Source: an uncultured Lachnospiraceae bacterium
GTDB taxonomy: Bacteria; Bacillota; Clostridia; Lachnospirales; Lachnospiraceae
NCBI GenBank assembly: GCA_946558695.1
Contig: CAMNTQ010000005.1
Span: 1-64,000, forward strand
Length of the DNA stretch: 64,000 nucleotides
Reading direction: 5' to 3'
Shown: positions 42,162 through 51,549 of the stretch, piece by piece
How positions within the stretch are numbered: position 1 is the first letter of the stretch
Layout of the letters: each line of letters opens with the position of its first letter
Notes under the pieces: generated by a model
Told to the model about the DNA's origin: nothing
The model's input: the letters and a program-made list of their open reading frames with translations, nothing else
Databases searched by the model: none
Made by a program: the position numbers and the translations under genes

Positions 42162-42651
42162 AAATCAATCCTCTTTTACAGCCATCGGTTCGTCCTCGCT
42201 TTTAGTCGTTTTTCTTGTATTGTGTCTGGCAACTTTTGCCATCCTTTCTCTTTCGAGCGCCAAGAGCGACTATTCCTTTACAGAACGGCTGGCAAAGCAC
42301 AAAAGCGATTATTACAAAGCATCTTCGCAGGCAGAACATACGGCTGCAGATATTGATCTTCTTTTAGAAAATACTTATAAGTCCAAAGCTATGACACAGG
42401 AAGAATATCTCGATGCTTTGAACCCGGCGCTTTTAACCTATGAAGCTGTTCCGCTGTCTTACAGCATGCAGGATAATGTACCTGTTATTTCCTATCAGAT
42501 TCCGGTAGATGACAGACAGCAACTCTCTGTAGAGTTAAAAGTAACGAATCCGAAGGAAAGCCCGAATTATTATGAAGTACAGACATGGCGGATTTCCGCA
42601 TCAAAGGAATGGGAAAGCGATAATACGCTGAACCTTATGCCGATACAATAA
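42148..42651 (+). CDS. PilX-like single-span protein of the pilus-like operon
   Basis: 167 residues: a polar N-terminus, GSSSLLVVFLVLCLATFAILSLSSA as a single helix (about 14-38), then a helical and beta domain (DYSFTERLAKHKSDYYKASSQAEHTAADIDLLLENTY). The arrangement recalls PilX/GspK-type minor subunits or Tad-type TadE, but no family is certain. The start overlaps the preceding gene by 14 nt, indicating translational coupling, and the PilT-type gene follows after 28 nt. Confidence 0.6.
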   Translation: MKKDKNQSSFTAIGSSSLLVVFLVLCLATFAILSLSSAKSDYSFTERLAKHKSDYYKASSQAEHTAADIDLLLENTYKSKAMTQEEYLDALNPALLTYEAVPLSYSMQDNVPVISYQIPVDDRQQLSVELKVTNPKESPNYYEVQTWRISASKEWESDNTLNLMPIQ

Positions 42652-42679
42652 TCAGGAAAGCAAAAAGGAGATTTTCATT

Positions 42680-43735
42680 ATGAACTTACGAACAATCTTA
42701 GAACAGGCAATCGAAGAAAAAGCTTCTGACGTATTTATTGTCTCCGGTCTTCCAGTTTCCTTCCGAAAAGACGGAGTGATCAAACGCGTGAATGAAGAAA
42801 GACTTCTTCCGCCGGATACAGAATCCTTGCTGACGGAAATCTACCAGCATGCCGGAGAGAGAGAGCTGCGGATTCTGGAAGAGGGCGGAGATGATGATTT
42901 TTCCTTTGCAATTCAGGGTCTGTCACGTTTCCGCGTCAGCGCCTATAAACAGCGCGGAGCGCTGTCCGCTGTTATTCGGATTATCACATTTGACTTACCG
43001 GACTTTAAGACACTGGGAATCCCGGAGTATATCATACATCTCGGAGATACCGGAAAGGGAATGGTTCTTGTGACCGGACCTGCGGGCAGCGGGAAATCAA
43101 CAACCCTCGCCTGCATGATAGACCAGATCAATAAGAATCAAAAGAAACACATTATCACATTAGAGGATCCGCTTGAGTATCTTCACCGGCACAGCAGCAG
43201 TATCGTAAGCCAGCGCGAAATCAACGTAGATACAGAAAGCTATGTGACAGCCCTTCGGGCGGCCCTGCGACAAAGCCCTGACGTCATACTCCTCGGGGAA
43301 ATGCGTGATTACGAGACGATCAACGTCGCCATGACTGCTGCTGAGACCGGTCATCTTCTTCTGTCCACTCTGCACACAATCGGCGCCGCTAATACCATCG
43401 ACCGTATCATCGATGTATTTCCGGCAAGCCAGCAGCGGCAGATTGCCGTCCAGCTGTCCATGACCTTAAACGCTGTTGTATCACAGCAGCTTGTTCCGAC
43501 TGTGGACGGAGGAGTTGCTCCTGCACTGGAGATCATGACTGTGACTCCTGCCATCCGCAATATGATCCGGGATAATAAAGTGCATCAGATTGACGGTATG
43601 ATCTACTCTTCTATGAAGGAAGACATGATCTCTATGGACGGTTCCCTGCTGAATCTGTATAAAGCAGGAACGATCAGCCGCGACACGGCAATCAAATATG
43701 CTTCTAACCCGGACATGCTGGGGAAAAAGTTATAA
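42680..43735 (+). CDS. pilT: PilT-type retraction ATPase
   Basis: Hexameric secretion ATPase of the PilT group. An N-terminal PAS-like domain (ASDVFIVSGLPVSFRKDG) precedes the RecA core: Walker A GPAGSGKSTT (about 131), the Asp box (ITLEDPLEYLH, about 157), Walker B DVILLGEMRD (about 197) and the His box TGHLLLSTLHT (about 221). The PilT-specific C-terminal motif AIRNMIRDNKVHQI (about 292) is present. At 351 residues the length is exactly that of PilT, not PilB. No extension ATPase is encoded in the operon, which is odd for a retraction motor. Confidence 0.93.
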   Translation: MNLRTILEQAIEEKASDVFIVSGLPVSFRKDGVIKRVNEERLLPPDTESLLTEIYQHAGERELRILEEGGDDDFSFAIQGLSRFRVSAYKQRGALSAVIRIITFDLPDFKTLGIPEYIIHLGDTGKGMVLVTGPAGSGKSTTLACMIDQINKNQKKHIITLEDPLEYLHRHSSSIVSQREINVDTESYVTALRAALRQSPDVILLGEMRDYETINVAMTAAETGHLLLSTLHTIGAANTIDRIIDVFPASQQRQIAVQLSMTLNAVVSQQLVPTVDGGVAPALEIMTVTPAIRNMIRDNKVHQIDGMIYSSMKEDMISMDGSLLNLYKAGTISRDTAIKYASNPDMLGKKL

Positions 43736-43736
43736 A

Positions 43737-43777
43737 ACAGAGCAGCCGGCCCAAAATGGACCGGCTGTTCTGTTTTT
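43737..43777. terminator. Bidirectional terminator after pilT
   Basis: ACAGAGCAGCCGG pairs with CCGGCTGTTCTGT (13 bp, one G-U), 11-nt loop, T5 on the plus side and a T-rich tail on the minus side. It serves pilT and the convergent kinase-like gene. Confidence 0.88.
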
Positions 43778-44843
43778 ACTCTTCCTCACCCTTAAACATC
43801 CGAAGTATCATATCAACGGAACCTTGGATCCCATAGCTTGCGCTGTTGACGCAGAGATCATAATTCATCGCTTTCCCCCACTCAAGCCCCGTATAGAACT
43901 TAAAGTATCTGACATGCTTTTTATCAAGCCTGTTTAACATCTCTCTCGCCTTTTTCTCACTGAGTCTTGGATTCACTGACATTACCCTTCTAAGCCTCTG
44001 CTCAAAAGGCGCTGTGATATAGATACTGATATGAGGAATCTTATTATTGGCAAGTATTACATCGGCGCACCTTCCCATAACGACAAAATCCTCTTTCTTT
44101 GCCATATCGCAGATCAACTGACTCTGGTTGAAAAAGATTGCATCCTTTTTGGGCAATCCATGATAGCGGCTGAATTCTTTAAGCTTTTGATGAAACGTCA
44201 CCTTCTGCTCTGTTGCAAATGCCGGACGTGTATCTACATAGCGGTCTTTATTCTCCTGATCCAGAATATATGGGAAACCGCCTTTATCATGCACATGATC
44301 CTTCTCTGCTTCCAGACGCCTTAATACTTCACTGAAAATCTCTGCATCATAATAATTGATCTTAAGCTTATCCGCCAACGTAAATCCAATCTCGCTGCCG
44401 CCGCTCCCAAAAGTCCGCCCAATACAGATGATCGTATGATCCTTTTCTGAAAACCGGGTATGAAGATTTGTTTTATTCAGCCTTGACCTCTGCTCATTGA
44501 GAACATCTCCCTCCGCAAAGCTGGTCGGAAGACTCGTAACGTCTGAAAGAATTTTATCGTATTCGATCATAAGCTCCTTTTTTACCTGACGGTCCCGAAT
44601 AGTCCGCGCCATATTACTGATCAGGGCAAGATCACTGCGCACGATATGCCCCTGATTGCGGGCAAGCATTTCCCACACAAGCTCTTCTACGCACCGCTCC
44701 CTGTCCTTGGTGAACACACGTCCAAGAGAAGAGCCGAGATGTTCATACACCTTCGTATCAAGTTCATAGATCCGCTCCGCCAGTACGCGAAGATCCTCCT
44801 CTTTGTACTCTGAAGGATGACGTTTTTCTGGAATATAATTCAT
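43776..44843 (-). CDS. Cytidylate kinase-like family protein
   Basis: 355 residues with a central and C-terminal P-loop kinase domain of the cytidylate-kinase-like family. The P-loop is CIGRTFGSGGSEIGFTLADKL (about 141-161); the LID-like region RVMSVNPRLSEKKAREMLNRLDKKHVRYFKFYTG (about 290) is typical. The N-terminal 130 residues form a helical domain (RIYELDTKVYEHLGSSLGR..) of unknown function. Many Clostridia carry these alongside a canonical cmk; the true substrate is unknown. It lies 12 nt after the NhaD-like gene, so they share a transcript. Confidence 0.8.
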   Translation of the reverse strand: MNYIPEKRHPSEYKEEDLRVLAERIYELDTKVYEHLGSSLGRVFTKDRERCVEELVWEMLARNQGHIVRSDLALISNMARTIRDRQVKKELMIEYDKILSDVTSLPTSFAEGDVLNEQRSRLNKTNLHTRFSEKDHTIICIGRTFGSGGSEIGFTLADKLKINYYDAEIFSEVLRRLEAEKDHVHDKGGFPYILDQENKDRYVDTRPAFATEQKVTFHQKLKEFSRYHGLPKKDAIFFNQSQLICDMAKKEDFVVMGRCADVILANNKIPHISIYITAPFEQRLRRVMSVNPRLSEKKAREMLNRLDKKHVRYFKFYTGLEWGKAMNYDLCVNSASYGIQGSVDMILRMFKGEEE

Positions 44844-44855
44844 CTCTCACACCTC

Positions 44856-46196
44856 CTACCTGAAAAACACAAGCGTATCCAGCAAAAATACCGGAACCAA
44901 GATACAAAATGACCACACGATATATCCGAAGAAGGAAGGCATATGAATACCATTTTCATCAGAAATAGATTTCACCATAAAATTCGGCGCATTCCCGATA
45001 TATGTATTTGCTCCCATAAATACCGCACCGCAGGAAATCGCCGTCAGCATCCCTACCGGGATCTGCCCAAGCGTTGTAATAATTCCATTAGTAAATTCCA
45101 TCGCTCCTGAAGTTGTCAGGAACACAAGATATGTAGGCGTATTATCAAGGAAACTTGAAAGCGCGCCTGTTACCCAGAACATCTGCACAGGTTTTGTAAG
45201 CCCAAGCTCTCCGCCCACGCTCTTAAGCAGCATAAGCGCCGGCTGCATTGTGATGAATATTCCTGCGAATAATACAGCGACTTCTTTGATGGCTCCCCAT
45301 GTAAAATGGTTCTTCTTTCGAATCTCTCCACTGGTTGTCCGAAAGGATAAGTATGCCGCTAAAAGGATGATTGCCATCTCAATCATCACCGGAAAAGTCA
45401 GCGTAACCTCACCGAAGATGTGAATCCCCTTAACAGTCCCTTCTGATGTCTGAAACACTGGAAGATCCGGCAAGATTCCGCTTAAGATAACCGCTGCCAC
45501 GATCATCGCAAGAAAAATCAGATTGTGAAGCCCTTTGATGGAAATCCTTGTTCCCGGCTTACTGATATCCGGCACGCGCCCTCTCGCAATCTCCCGGCAG
45601 TATTTCTTCCGGTCAATCCAGTAAAAGATGAACAAAAGAACCAACATATTAAAAAGCAGGATCGGCAGCAGATGCAGACTCCAAAAAAACGGCACCCCTC
45701 TGGAAAATCCCATCAAAAGCGGCGGATCACCGATCGGCGTAAGACAGCCTCCAATGTTTGATACAAGAAAGATGAAGAACACCATAATATGTTTCCTGTG
45801 TCTTCTCCATGAATTCATCTTGATGACCGGACGAACCATTAACATACTTGCTCCTGTCGTCCCAATGAGACTGGAAAGCAGCGTTCCGATTGTGAGCAGA
45901 ATGATATTAACTCTCGGAGAGCCTGCAAGATCTCCCTCCATCGTAATATTTCCCGACACACAGAACAGACCGAACAGCAGCACGATGAATGAAAGATAAT
46001 CTCCGATGATACATTCAAGCACTGTCTGCGCGGCCTCCCCGGCGCCAAAAACAATTCCAAAAGGAATGATGAAAAGCAGCGACCAAAACGCCGCCACAAG
46101 CGGCTGATGTCTCTCCCACCATTCGCCCTTAACCAGCGGCATTACCGCAATACAAAGCAATATCCCGATAAATGGGATGCAAAATGCTATACTCAT
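44856..46196 (-). CDS. NhaD-like sodium:proton antiporter (ion transporter superfamily)
   Basis: About 11-12 membrane helices; the 446-residue protein resembles NhaD-type and citrate-transporter-fold carriers. Marker stretches are SSLIGTTGASMLMVRPVIKMN, VSNIGGCLTPIGDPPLLMGFSRGVPFFW and TGALSSFLDNTPTYLVFL, the last two being the paired re-entrant hairpin motifs. The start at 46196 is chosen for the AAGGGGG site 8 nt upstream. Na+/H+ exchange is the family expectation. First gene of a two-gene unit with the kinase-like gene. Confidence 0.82.
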   Translation of the reverse strand: MSIAFCIPFIGILLCIAVMPLVKGEWWERHQPLVAAFWSLLFIIPFGIVFGAGEAAQTVLECIIGDYLSFIVLLFGLFCVSGNITMEGDLAGSPRVNIILLTIGTLLSSLIGTTGASMLMVRPVIKMNSWRRHRKHIMVFFIFLVSNIGGCLTPIGDPPLLMGFSRGVPFFWSLHLLPILLFNMLVLLFIFYWIDRKKYCREIARGRVPDISKPGTRISIKGLHNLIFLAMIVAAVILSGILPDLPVFQTSEGTVKGIHIFGEVTLTFPVMIEMAIILLAAYLSFRTTSGEIRKKNHFTWGAIKEVAVLFAGIFITMQPALMLLKSVGGELGLTKPVQMFWVTGALSSFLDNTPTYLVFLTTSGAMEFTNGIITTLGQIPVGMLTAISCGAVFMGANTYIGNAPNFMVKSISDENGIHMPSFFGYIVWSFCILVPVFLLDTLVFFR

Positions 46197-46227
46197 ATCA
46201 AAGCCCCCTTCAAAAAATCCAGCACTT

Positions 46228-46256
46228 ATTTTAATCAGAAGGGGACATAAAATCAA
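46228..46256 (-). promoter_or_regulatory. Promoter of the NhaD-like/kinase-like unit
   Basis: Minus strand: -35 TTGATT (46251-46256), 17-nt spacer, -10 TAAAAT (46228-46233), 32 nt before the start codon. Confidence 0.7.
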
Positions 46257-46320
46257 TATGAAAAACTATTAGAAAATTCGTCTAAAATCACGAAAAATGT
46301 TAAATAGTGCACAAATCTTT

Positions 46321-48905
46321 TTATTCCGCTCTCCTCATCCTTTCTACAACACTGATTTTACCGATTCTCTGGTAACACACAACCGGAACGAAAAGCACCA
46401 CGATCATAATTGCGGGAATACATAGTATCACCGGAGCTACCGTAAGCTTCCATGTAAAGAAGAAGAAACCTTCTCCCAGATTTTTTACTGCCGTTACGCT
46501 TATGATAATGCTTAAGATGATTGCGCAGACCGTCGTGTACAGCGCGTAATACCCGCCTTCAAAACACAGCATGCTCTTTAACTGCCCGCCTGTCATTCCT
46601 ACGGCCTCCATCATGGCAAACTCCTGCTTTCTGGATACTACAGAGGTCACCATCGTATTAATAAAATTGAGAACTCCAATTATCGCTAAGATAAATGCCA
46701 GCAGCCCTCCCACCAGTGCATACATATCCTTCTGGGAATCAAACTGCGCTACAATACTTGCCTTAGATGTATAGGCGAGGTCTTCATTTACATTTTCGCA
46801 GTAATCTGCCATCCACTGCTCCATCTTCTCTTCCTGTTCCTTCTCCACATTGAATATGGTGCGCATCGGCTGCTGCTCTCCCATCAGATCCAGATATTCC
46901 TCTTCCGGGAGGATATAATTACAGTTAAACAGCCCAAAATGCTTTATTCCGCAGGAATAAGGCATATCCGCGGCCGAAGCACCTCATATTCTCTTGTCGC
47001 TCCCGCTTCATTACTCACAGTCACCTTATCGCCCGGTTCAAAATAATTGATACCTTTTTCATCAGTAATCTCATACCGGGTTGCAATCACATATTTTCCG
47101 GTGGAAAATTTTTCCCAGTCAAGCGTTCCTTCTGGATTTTCCAGACTTTCCATAACCATCTTTCCTACTCCATAGACTTTACCGTCAATCCTGCCCTGTT
47201 CGCGGTAATTGTCTATGCATGGCGCATCATCTCCCTCCATTCCCGTCACCTCGTCAAAATTTTTCTTCACTTCCGGATTTCCAAAGATCCGCTTCTCCAA
47301 CAGCGCAGCCGCCTCGTCGGTAAATGTAGGATAAATCTCTTTCATATAGATGTTCCCCACATCTTCAATACCCTTTTGTTTTTCAAGAGCAGCTAAAAAT
47401 TCTTTCGTCACGCCATCCATTACGATCGAATCGTAATCGACAGAAAAATTATCAAGCGTCGCATCCGCGACTGAAAAATCGCTGACCGTCATAGAAGATA
47501 CGAATTTATCCATATCAAACCCCTGAAGCAGGCTGTAGATGCTGTTCAGCATCACAAGAGCCATAGACAGAGATGCTACCACGACTACAATCTTTTTCCT
47601 GTTCCTCCTGATATTCTGAAATGCCATGGACCTGGGGCTCACCCGCTTTGTCTTCTTAGCTTTCTTTTTCTTCGCGGTCTCATTCTGCCCTTCCGTATAT
47701 CTGACTGCCTCAATCGGCGACACCTTAGATGCAATCCGGCATGGCTTAATGCAGCTTATGAATACCGTAATAAACGAAAACACCGCCGCTCCGGCAAATA
47801 TCCACACATTCAGCACAACCTCCGTATCCGCCGTCCTTGAAAACGCAAGCCTGCCCATCACTACAGGAAGGAGCAGCTTCCCCACCGCTGTTCCAACAAT
47901 CACTCCTACCGGAATTCCATATAGAGACAGCATATATGCCTGCCGGCGTACCATCCTGCGCAGCTGCCTTCCCGTCGTTCCTATCGTCTTAAGCAGTCCG
48001 TAATACCGGATGTCATGGTATACATTGATATAAAAAATATTATAAATAATCAGATATCCCGACATAAGGATCACAAAAAGGAGCACCGCGATCAGCAGAG
48101 TCATCTCCATGTCCATCTCTCCGCCGATATACGCCCAGTTAAGCCCTGTATCGATACTTTCCGGAAATCCGCAGCGCTTCACAAGCTCTGCCGCCTGTTT
48201 TTCCAGTTGAAAGCTGCTCTTAAAATTAAAATCAGCCATAATCCTTCCTGCATAATCGGAAGCATCTACCGCTGTCTCCATAGCTGACGCCGCCGGAGTT
48301 GGAGCTGCCTTTTTAGCATATTCTTCCGATACCAGTGCAATCTGAGACTGCGCAACTGTATCCCCCTTAAAATATCCGCTCAAAGTAAAAGTTTTCTTAA
48401 TGGGCTCATGATCATTTATTTTCAGGCTTAAGGTCACTTTCTCCCCGACCTTGCAGGGTATGCCAAGCTTTCCAAGCACCAAGTCGCTGGTTACGATCTC
48501 ATCTTCCTTTTGGGGCATATGTCCGACCTCTGGATAGCAGAAAGAAAACTTTGCATCCAAATCCTCATAAAAGCTTACCTCTGTGTGGAGTTTAAGAAGT
48601 TCCTGATTCACCGCATCCGCCACAACGATTCTGTAAGAGACTTCCTTAAGCTCCTTATCCTTCTTTACGATCTCGTATTCTTCCGGGAGCAGATATTTAA
48701 ACCCTGCGTGAGCGCTGCCTCCTACCTGACGCATCGTTTCTTCCTGCTGCTTTTTTACTATACTTCCGCCTACGGTAAACAACGTTGTAAAAAGAACCGT
48801 TGTCAAAGCAATCGCCAGAACTGCTATGATATTCCTTCCCTTCCCTGCCTTCCTTGTCCTGTCTGCGATCACGTTGACGACTCTCTGATTTTTAATCTTA
48901 TTCAT
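46321..48905 (-). pseudogene. FtsX-family ABC transporter permease, frameshifted
   Basis: A single large MacB/BceB-like permease (about 860 residues) broken into two frames. The N-terminal part (48905 to about 46960) has the membrane anchor NIIAVLAIALTTVLFTTLFTV, an extracellular domain, an FtsX core and a second one. The C-terminal part (to 46321) carries the last FtsX helices (LVGGLLAFILAIIGVLNFINTMVTSVVSRKQEFAMMEAVGMT). The break is at about 46970: EYEVL is followed by a missing base; restoring one G gives EVLAAADMPYS in frame. Not a homopolymer, so a slippage switch is unlikely; a point deletion or an assembly error are the options. The start overlaps the ATPase stop by 8 nt. Confidence 0.82.
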
Positions 48906-49620
48906 CTGCCTCACCGCCTTCTTTCGGGATTCTCCCAATATCATCCGGTTCGTACCCCTCTGATATCTTTCCGTCCTCGATCCGAATGATGCGATCAGCT
49001 AACTGAGCAATCTCCTCATTGTGAGTAATCATGATGATCGTCTGCGCAAACTTCTCACCTGTCACCTTCAAAAGTCCTAAAACATCTTGACTTGTTCTGG
49101 AATCTAAGTTCCCGGTAGGCTCATCCGCAAGAAGGATAGCCGGTTTTGCGGCAAGCGCTCTGGCAATGGCCACTCTCTGCTGCTGTCCGCCTGACAACTG
49201 GCTTGGCAGACTTTGTAATCTGTCTTTCAGTCCCAGAACATCAATCACCCTGTCCACATATGCCCGATCTACCGTATTTCCGTCAAGCTCAATGGGAAGT
49301 ACAATATTCTCATAAGCATTCAGCACCGGTACCAGATTGTAGCTCTGAAACACAAATCCGATCTTTCGTCTGCGGAATACGCACAATGCGTCATTTTTAA
49401 GCTTCCCGATGTTCTTATCATCCACATACACCTCCCCTGAAGTTGGTCTGTCTAATCCTCCAAGCATATGAAGAAGCGTCGATTTCCCGCTGCCGCTTGT
49501 TCCTACAACAGCCACAAATTCTCCGCGTTCGACGAAAAGATTCACACCGTCTAATGCCTTCACCTGATTTTCACCGCTGCCGTAATATTTTTTTAAATTT
49601 CTTGTTCTTAATACTGCCAT
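48898..49620 (-). CDS. ABC transporter ATP-binding protein (MacB/LolD type)
   Basis: ATPase for the FtsX-type permease encoded next. Walker A GTSGSGKST (about 40), Q-loop in FVFQSYNLVPVLNAYENI (about 89), signature LSGGQQQRVAIARAL (about 143), Walker B ILLADEPTGNLD (about 163) and H-loop MITHNEEIA. With the ATG at 49620 (AAGGGAG upstream) it is 240 residues. It follows the two-component genes, the usual arrangement for antimicrobial-peptide or envelope-stress exporters. If the permease is truly broken, this ATPase may lack its partner. Confidence 0.92.
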   Translation of the reverse strand: MAVLRTRNLKKYYGSGENQVKALDGVNLFVERGEFVAVVGTSGSGKSTLLHMLGGLDRPTSGEVYVDDKNIGKLKNDALCVFRRRKIGFVFQSYNLVPVLNAYENIVLPIELDGNTVDRAYVDRVIDVLGLKDRLQSLPSQLSGGQQQRVAIARALAAKPAILLADEPTGNLDSRTSQDVLGLLKVTGEKFAQTIIMITHNEEIAQLADRIIRIEDGKISEGYEPDDIGRIPKEGGEADE

Positions 49621-49650
49621 AACGACTCCCTTCTGCCGTCCGGAAAATGT

Positions 49651-49676
49651 AAAAGGACAGCTTTTTCTTACTGTCC
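49651..49676 (-). terminator. Weak hairpin between the sensor kinase and the ABC genes
   Basis: GGACAG/CTGTCC (6 bp, 10-nt loop) followed by TTTT on the minus strand, inside the leader of the ATPase gene. It may attenuate read-through from the kinase gene rather than end it. Confidence 0.4.
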
Positions 49677-49746
49677 TCATTGTACCACCCTGTTCTTACT
49701 GTAATCTTTCAAGAAACTAACAAGTGTGAAAGAATTCGTTGCCGCC

Positions 49747-50622
49747 CTACCTATGCTCTCTCTGCAGATACAGTATAAATTCCGCCCCTTTTCCTGCCCC
49801 TGACTTCACTTTAATATAACCATTTTCCCTTCGGATAATCTCTCTTGCAAGATACAATCCGATTCCCACGCCGTCTTCTTCGTGTACCTCACTAGCCCGA
49901 TAAAACCGCTGGAATATCCTGGCGGTATCTGTCTCGCGGATTCCCTGCCCGAAGTCCTTCACCGAAACAGCCGTATACAGTTCATATTCTGTCACTGTCA
50001 AGATCACTCTGCTGCCAGAGGGAGAATATTTCACCGCATTATCTACAATGTTCCCCAGCGCTTCCTTTGTCCACTTCCTATCATAGTATGCTGTCCCCGA
50101 ACCCGTATACGTGTTTATGATTTCCACATCCTTTTGCCCTGCTTTTGGCAGAATATCTCCAATCACTGCATCTAACAGTTCTGAAATACTCTGACTCTTC
50201 GGCTTTACCTCCACAATATTGCTTTCCAGCCTCGACATCTTTATAAGCGACTGGATCAAAAAATTAAGCTTTTCCACCTGCCTGTCAATCTCCGCAAGCA
50301 TTTTAAGACTTTCCTGCCTGAGTTCATCCTCTTCCAATCCCAGTCCATCTACTTTCAGTTTTTCCTTTAAAAGTTCCGTATACAGCCGGATATTTGCCAT
50401 AGGTGTCTTTGTCTGATGGGAAATGTCGGACACCAGTTCTTTGACTCTATTCTTCTCCTTCTCTACATTCTCTCTGGACAGTACGGACGCTCCTAAAAAC
50501 TGCTTCCATTTGCATTCCACTTTTGACAATTTGGACTCATCGTAATCGGATTCCTCAAATGTACCTGCAATCGCTTCATCCAGCATATGGTCCAGACGGT
50601 CTACGATTTTTTGTCCGAACAT
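49747..50622 (-). CDS. Soluble sensor histidine kinase of the ABC module
   Basis: Kinase of 291 residues with no membrane helix. HisKA motif SDISHQTKTPMANIRLYTELL with H about 69; ATPase domain with N-box IVDNAVKYSPSGS (about 200), DFGQGI and the G-box GVGIGLYLAREII (about 255). The lack of TM segments suggests sensing through the ABC permease or inside the cell. The start at 50622 has AAGGGGG 9 nt upstream and lies 22 nt within the regulator gene, so translation is coupled. Confidence 0.88.
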   Translation of the reverse strand: MFGQKIVDRLDHMLDEAIAGTFEESDYDESKLSKVECKWKQFLGASVLSRENVEKEKNRVKELVSDISHQTKTPMANIRLYTELLKEKLKVDGLGLEEDELRQESLKMLAEIDRQVEKLNFLIQSLIKMSRLESNIVEVKPKSQSISELLDAVIGDILPKAGQKDVEIINTYTGSGTAYYDRKWTKEALGNIVDNAVKYSPSGSRVILTVTEYELYTAVSVKDFGQGIRETDTARIFQRFYRASEVHEEDGVGIGLYLAREIIRRENGYIKVKSGAGKGAEFILYLQREHR

Positions 50623-51302
50623 GGCTTTTCCCCCTTCTTCCACATATATCCCTGACCGTATATGGTCCTTATATAAAAGATACGGTTTCTTTTATCCTCA
50701 AGCTTGCTCCTTAAGCGGTTTACCGTGACCGAAAGGGCATTTTCATCCACATATTCTCCGCCGTCACTCCACAGTCTGTCAATCAGTATATTCCTTGTAA
50801 GCACTCTTCCCCTGTTTTCCACAAAGAGCCTTAGAAGCTTCTGTTCATTTACGCTTAAAGAGAGCGGCTGCCCTTCCCGGGTAAATACAAAATTTCCGAA
50901 ATCAAAAAGAAAGCCATCCTCTTCATACACATAAGCGCTCTGATTCTTGCCGCGGCGTATAAGCGCCTGTATCCTCGCGCGCAGCACCGCCAGACTAAAA
51001 GGCTTCGCCATGTAATCATCCGCTCCGAGCGTAAGCCCCATAACCTCGTCCATCTCCATATCATTTGCCGTAAGCACAAGTACCGGGATCTGCGAGCGTT
51101 CTCTCACCCATTTAAGATAATCATAACCGCTTCCGTCGGGAAGATTCACATCCAGTATGATCAGTTCAGGATATTTTTTTTCAAAGGATTCCTTTGCCTC
51201 TCTGACCGCCGCATCCTGTACAAATTCCAGATCAGGCCCCTTAAGCGCCAGCACGATTCCATCACTCAAAGCCCTGTCATCCTCTACAATCTGAATTATC
51301 AT
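50601..51302 (-). CDS. OmpR-family response regulator of the ABC module
   Basis: Receiver domain (about 1-115; acidic pair E7/D8-D9, D51 in LIILDVNLPDGSG, T in LVLTAND, K in MAKPF) and a winged-helix output domain (about 130-225, ending IYGQGYMWKKGE). The ATG at 51302 has GGAGGAG upstream. Order: regulator, kinase, ATPase, permease, as in many Firmicute peptide-antibiotic sensing modules. The likely target is its own operon. Confidence 0.92.
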   Translation of the reverse strand: MIIQIVEDDRALSDGIVLALKGPDLEFVQDAAVREAKESFEKKYPELIILDVNLPDGSGYDYLKWVRERSQIPVLVLTANDMEMDEVMGLTLGADDYMAKPFSLAVLRARIQALIRRGKNQSAYVYEEDGFLFDFGNFVFTREGQPLSLSVNEQKLLRLFVENRGRVLTRNILIDRLWSDGGEYVDENALSVTVNRLRSKLEDKRNRIFYIRTIYGQGYMWKKGEKPCSDKKS

Positions 51303-51347
51303 CCTTCTCCTCCACTCTGCATACAAACTGCTCACTTCAATACCCAC

Positions 51348-51375
51348 ATTATATCATTTTTATCAAACCAGACAA
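51348..51375 (-). promoter_or_regulatory. Promoter of the two-component/ABC operon
   Basis: Minus strand: -35 TTGTCT (51370-51375), 16-nt spacer, -10 TATAAT (51348-51353). Confidence 0.6.
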
Positions 51376-51426
51376 TTACATTTTTCCAAATCAAATTTCT
51401 GTCTTCCAATAAAGACTTCTCTGTAG

Positions 51427-51469
51427 TATACTAAAGTATAAAATCAGAGAGTTCACGTATGAACTCTCT
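51427..51469 (+). promoter_or_regulatory. -10 box and leader hairpin upstream of azlCD
   Basis: TATACT at 51427-51432 may be the azlC -10 box, with a weak TTCCAA 17 nt upstream. Just downstream, AGAGAGTTCA and TGAACTCTCT form a perfect 10-bp hairpin (loop CGTA, 51446-51469) without a good U-tract. The leader then runs about 80 nt to azlC. Confidence 0.4.
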
Positions 51470-51482
51470 TTATCACCTACTT

Positions 51483-51532
51483 TTACCCTCAATAGACAAA
51501 AGAACTCACGCCCTTTGTTCACTGGAGGGTAA
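51483..51532. repeat. Dispersed hairpin element, copy 1
   Basis: A roughly 50-bp element with outer arms TTACCCTC and GAGGGTAA (8 bp) and an imperfect inner stem. It shares the block CCTTTGTTCACTG plus GAGGGTA with the element at 63071-63119. Here it lies in the azlC leader, 17 nt before the start codon. The inner stem is partly decayed compared with copy 2. Confidence 0.65.
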
Positions 51533-51549
51533 CATAATCGGAGTTAGAA

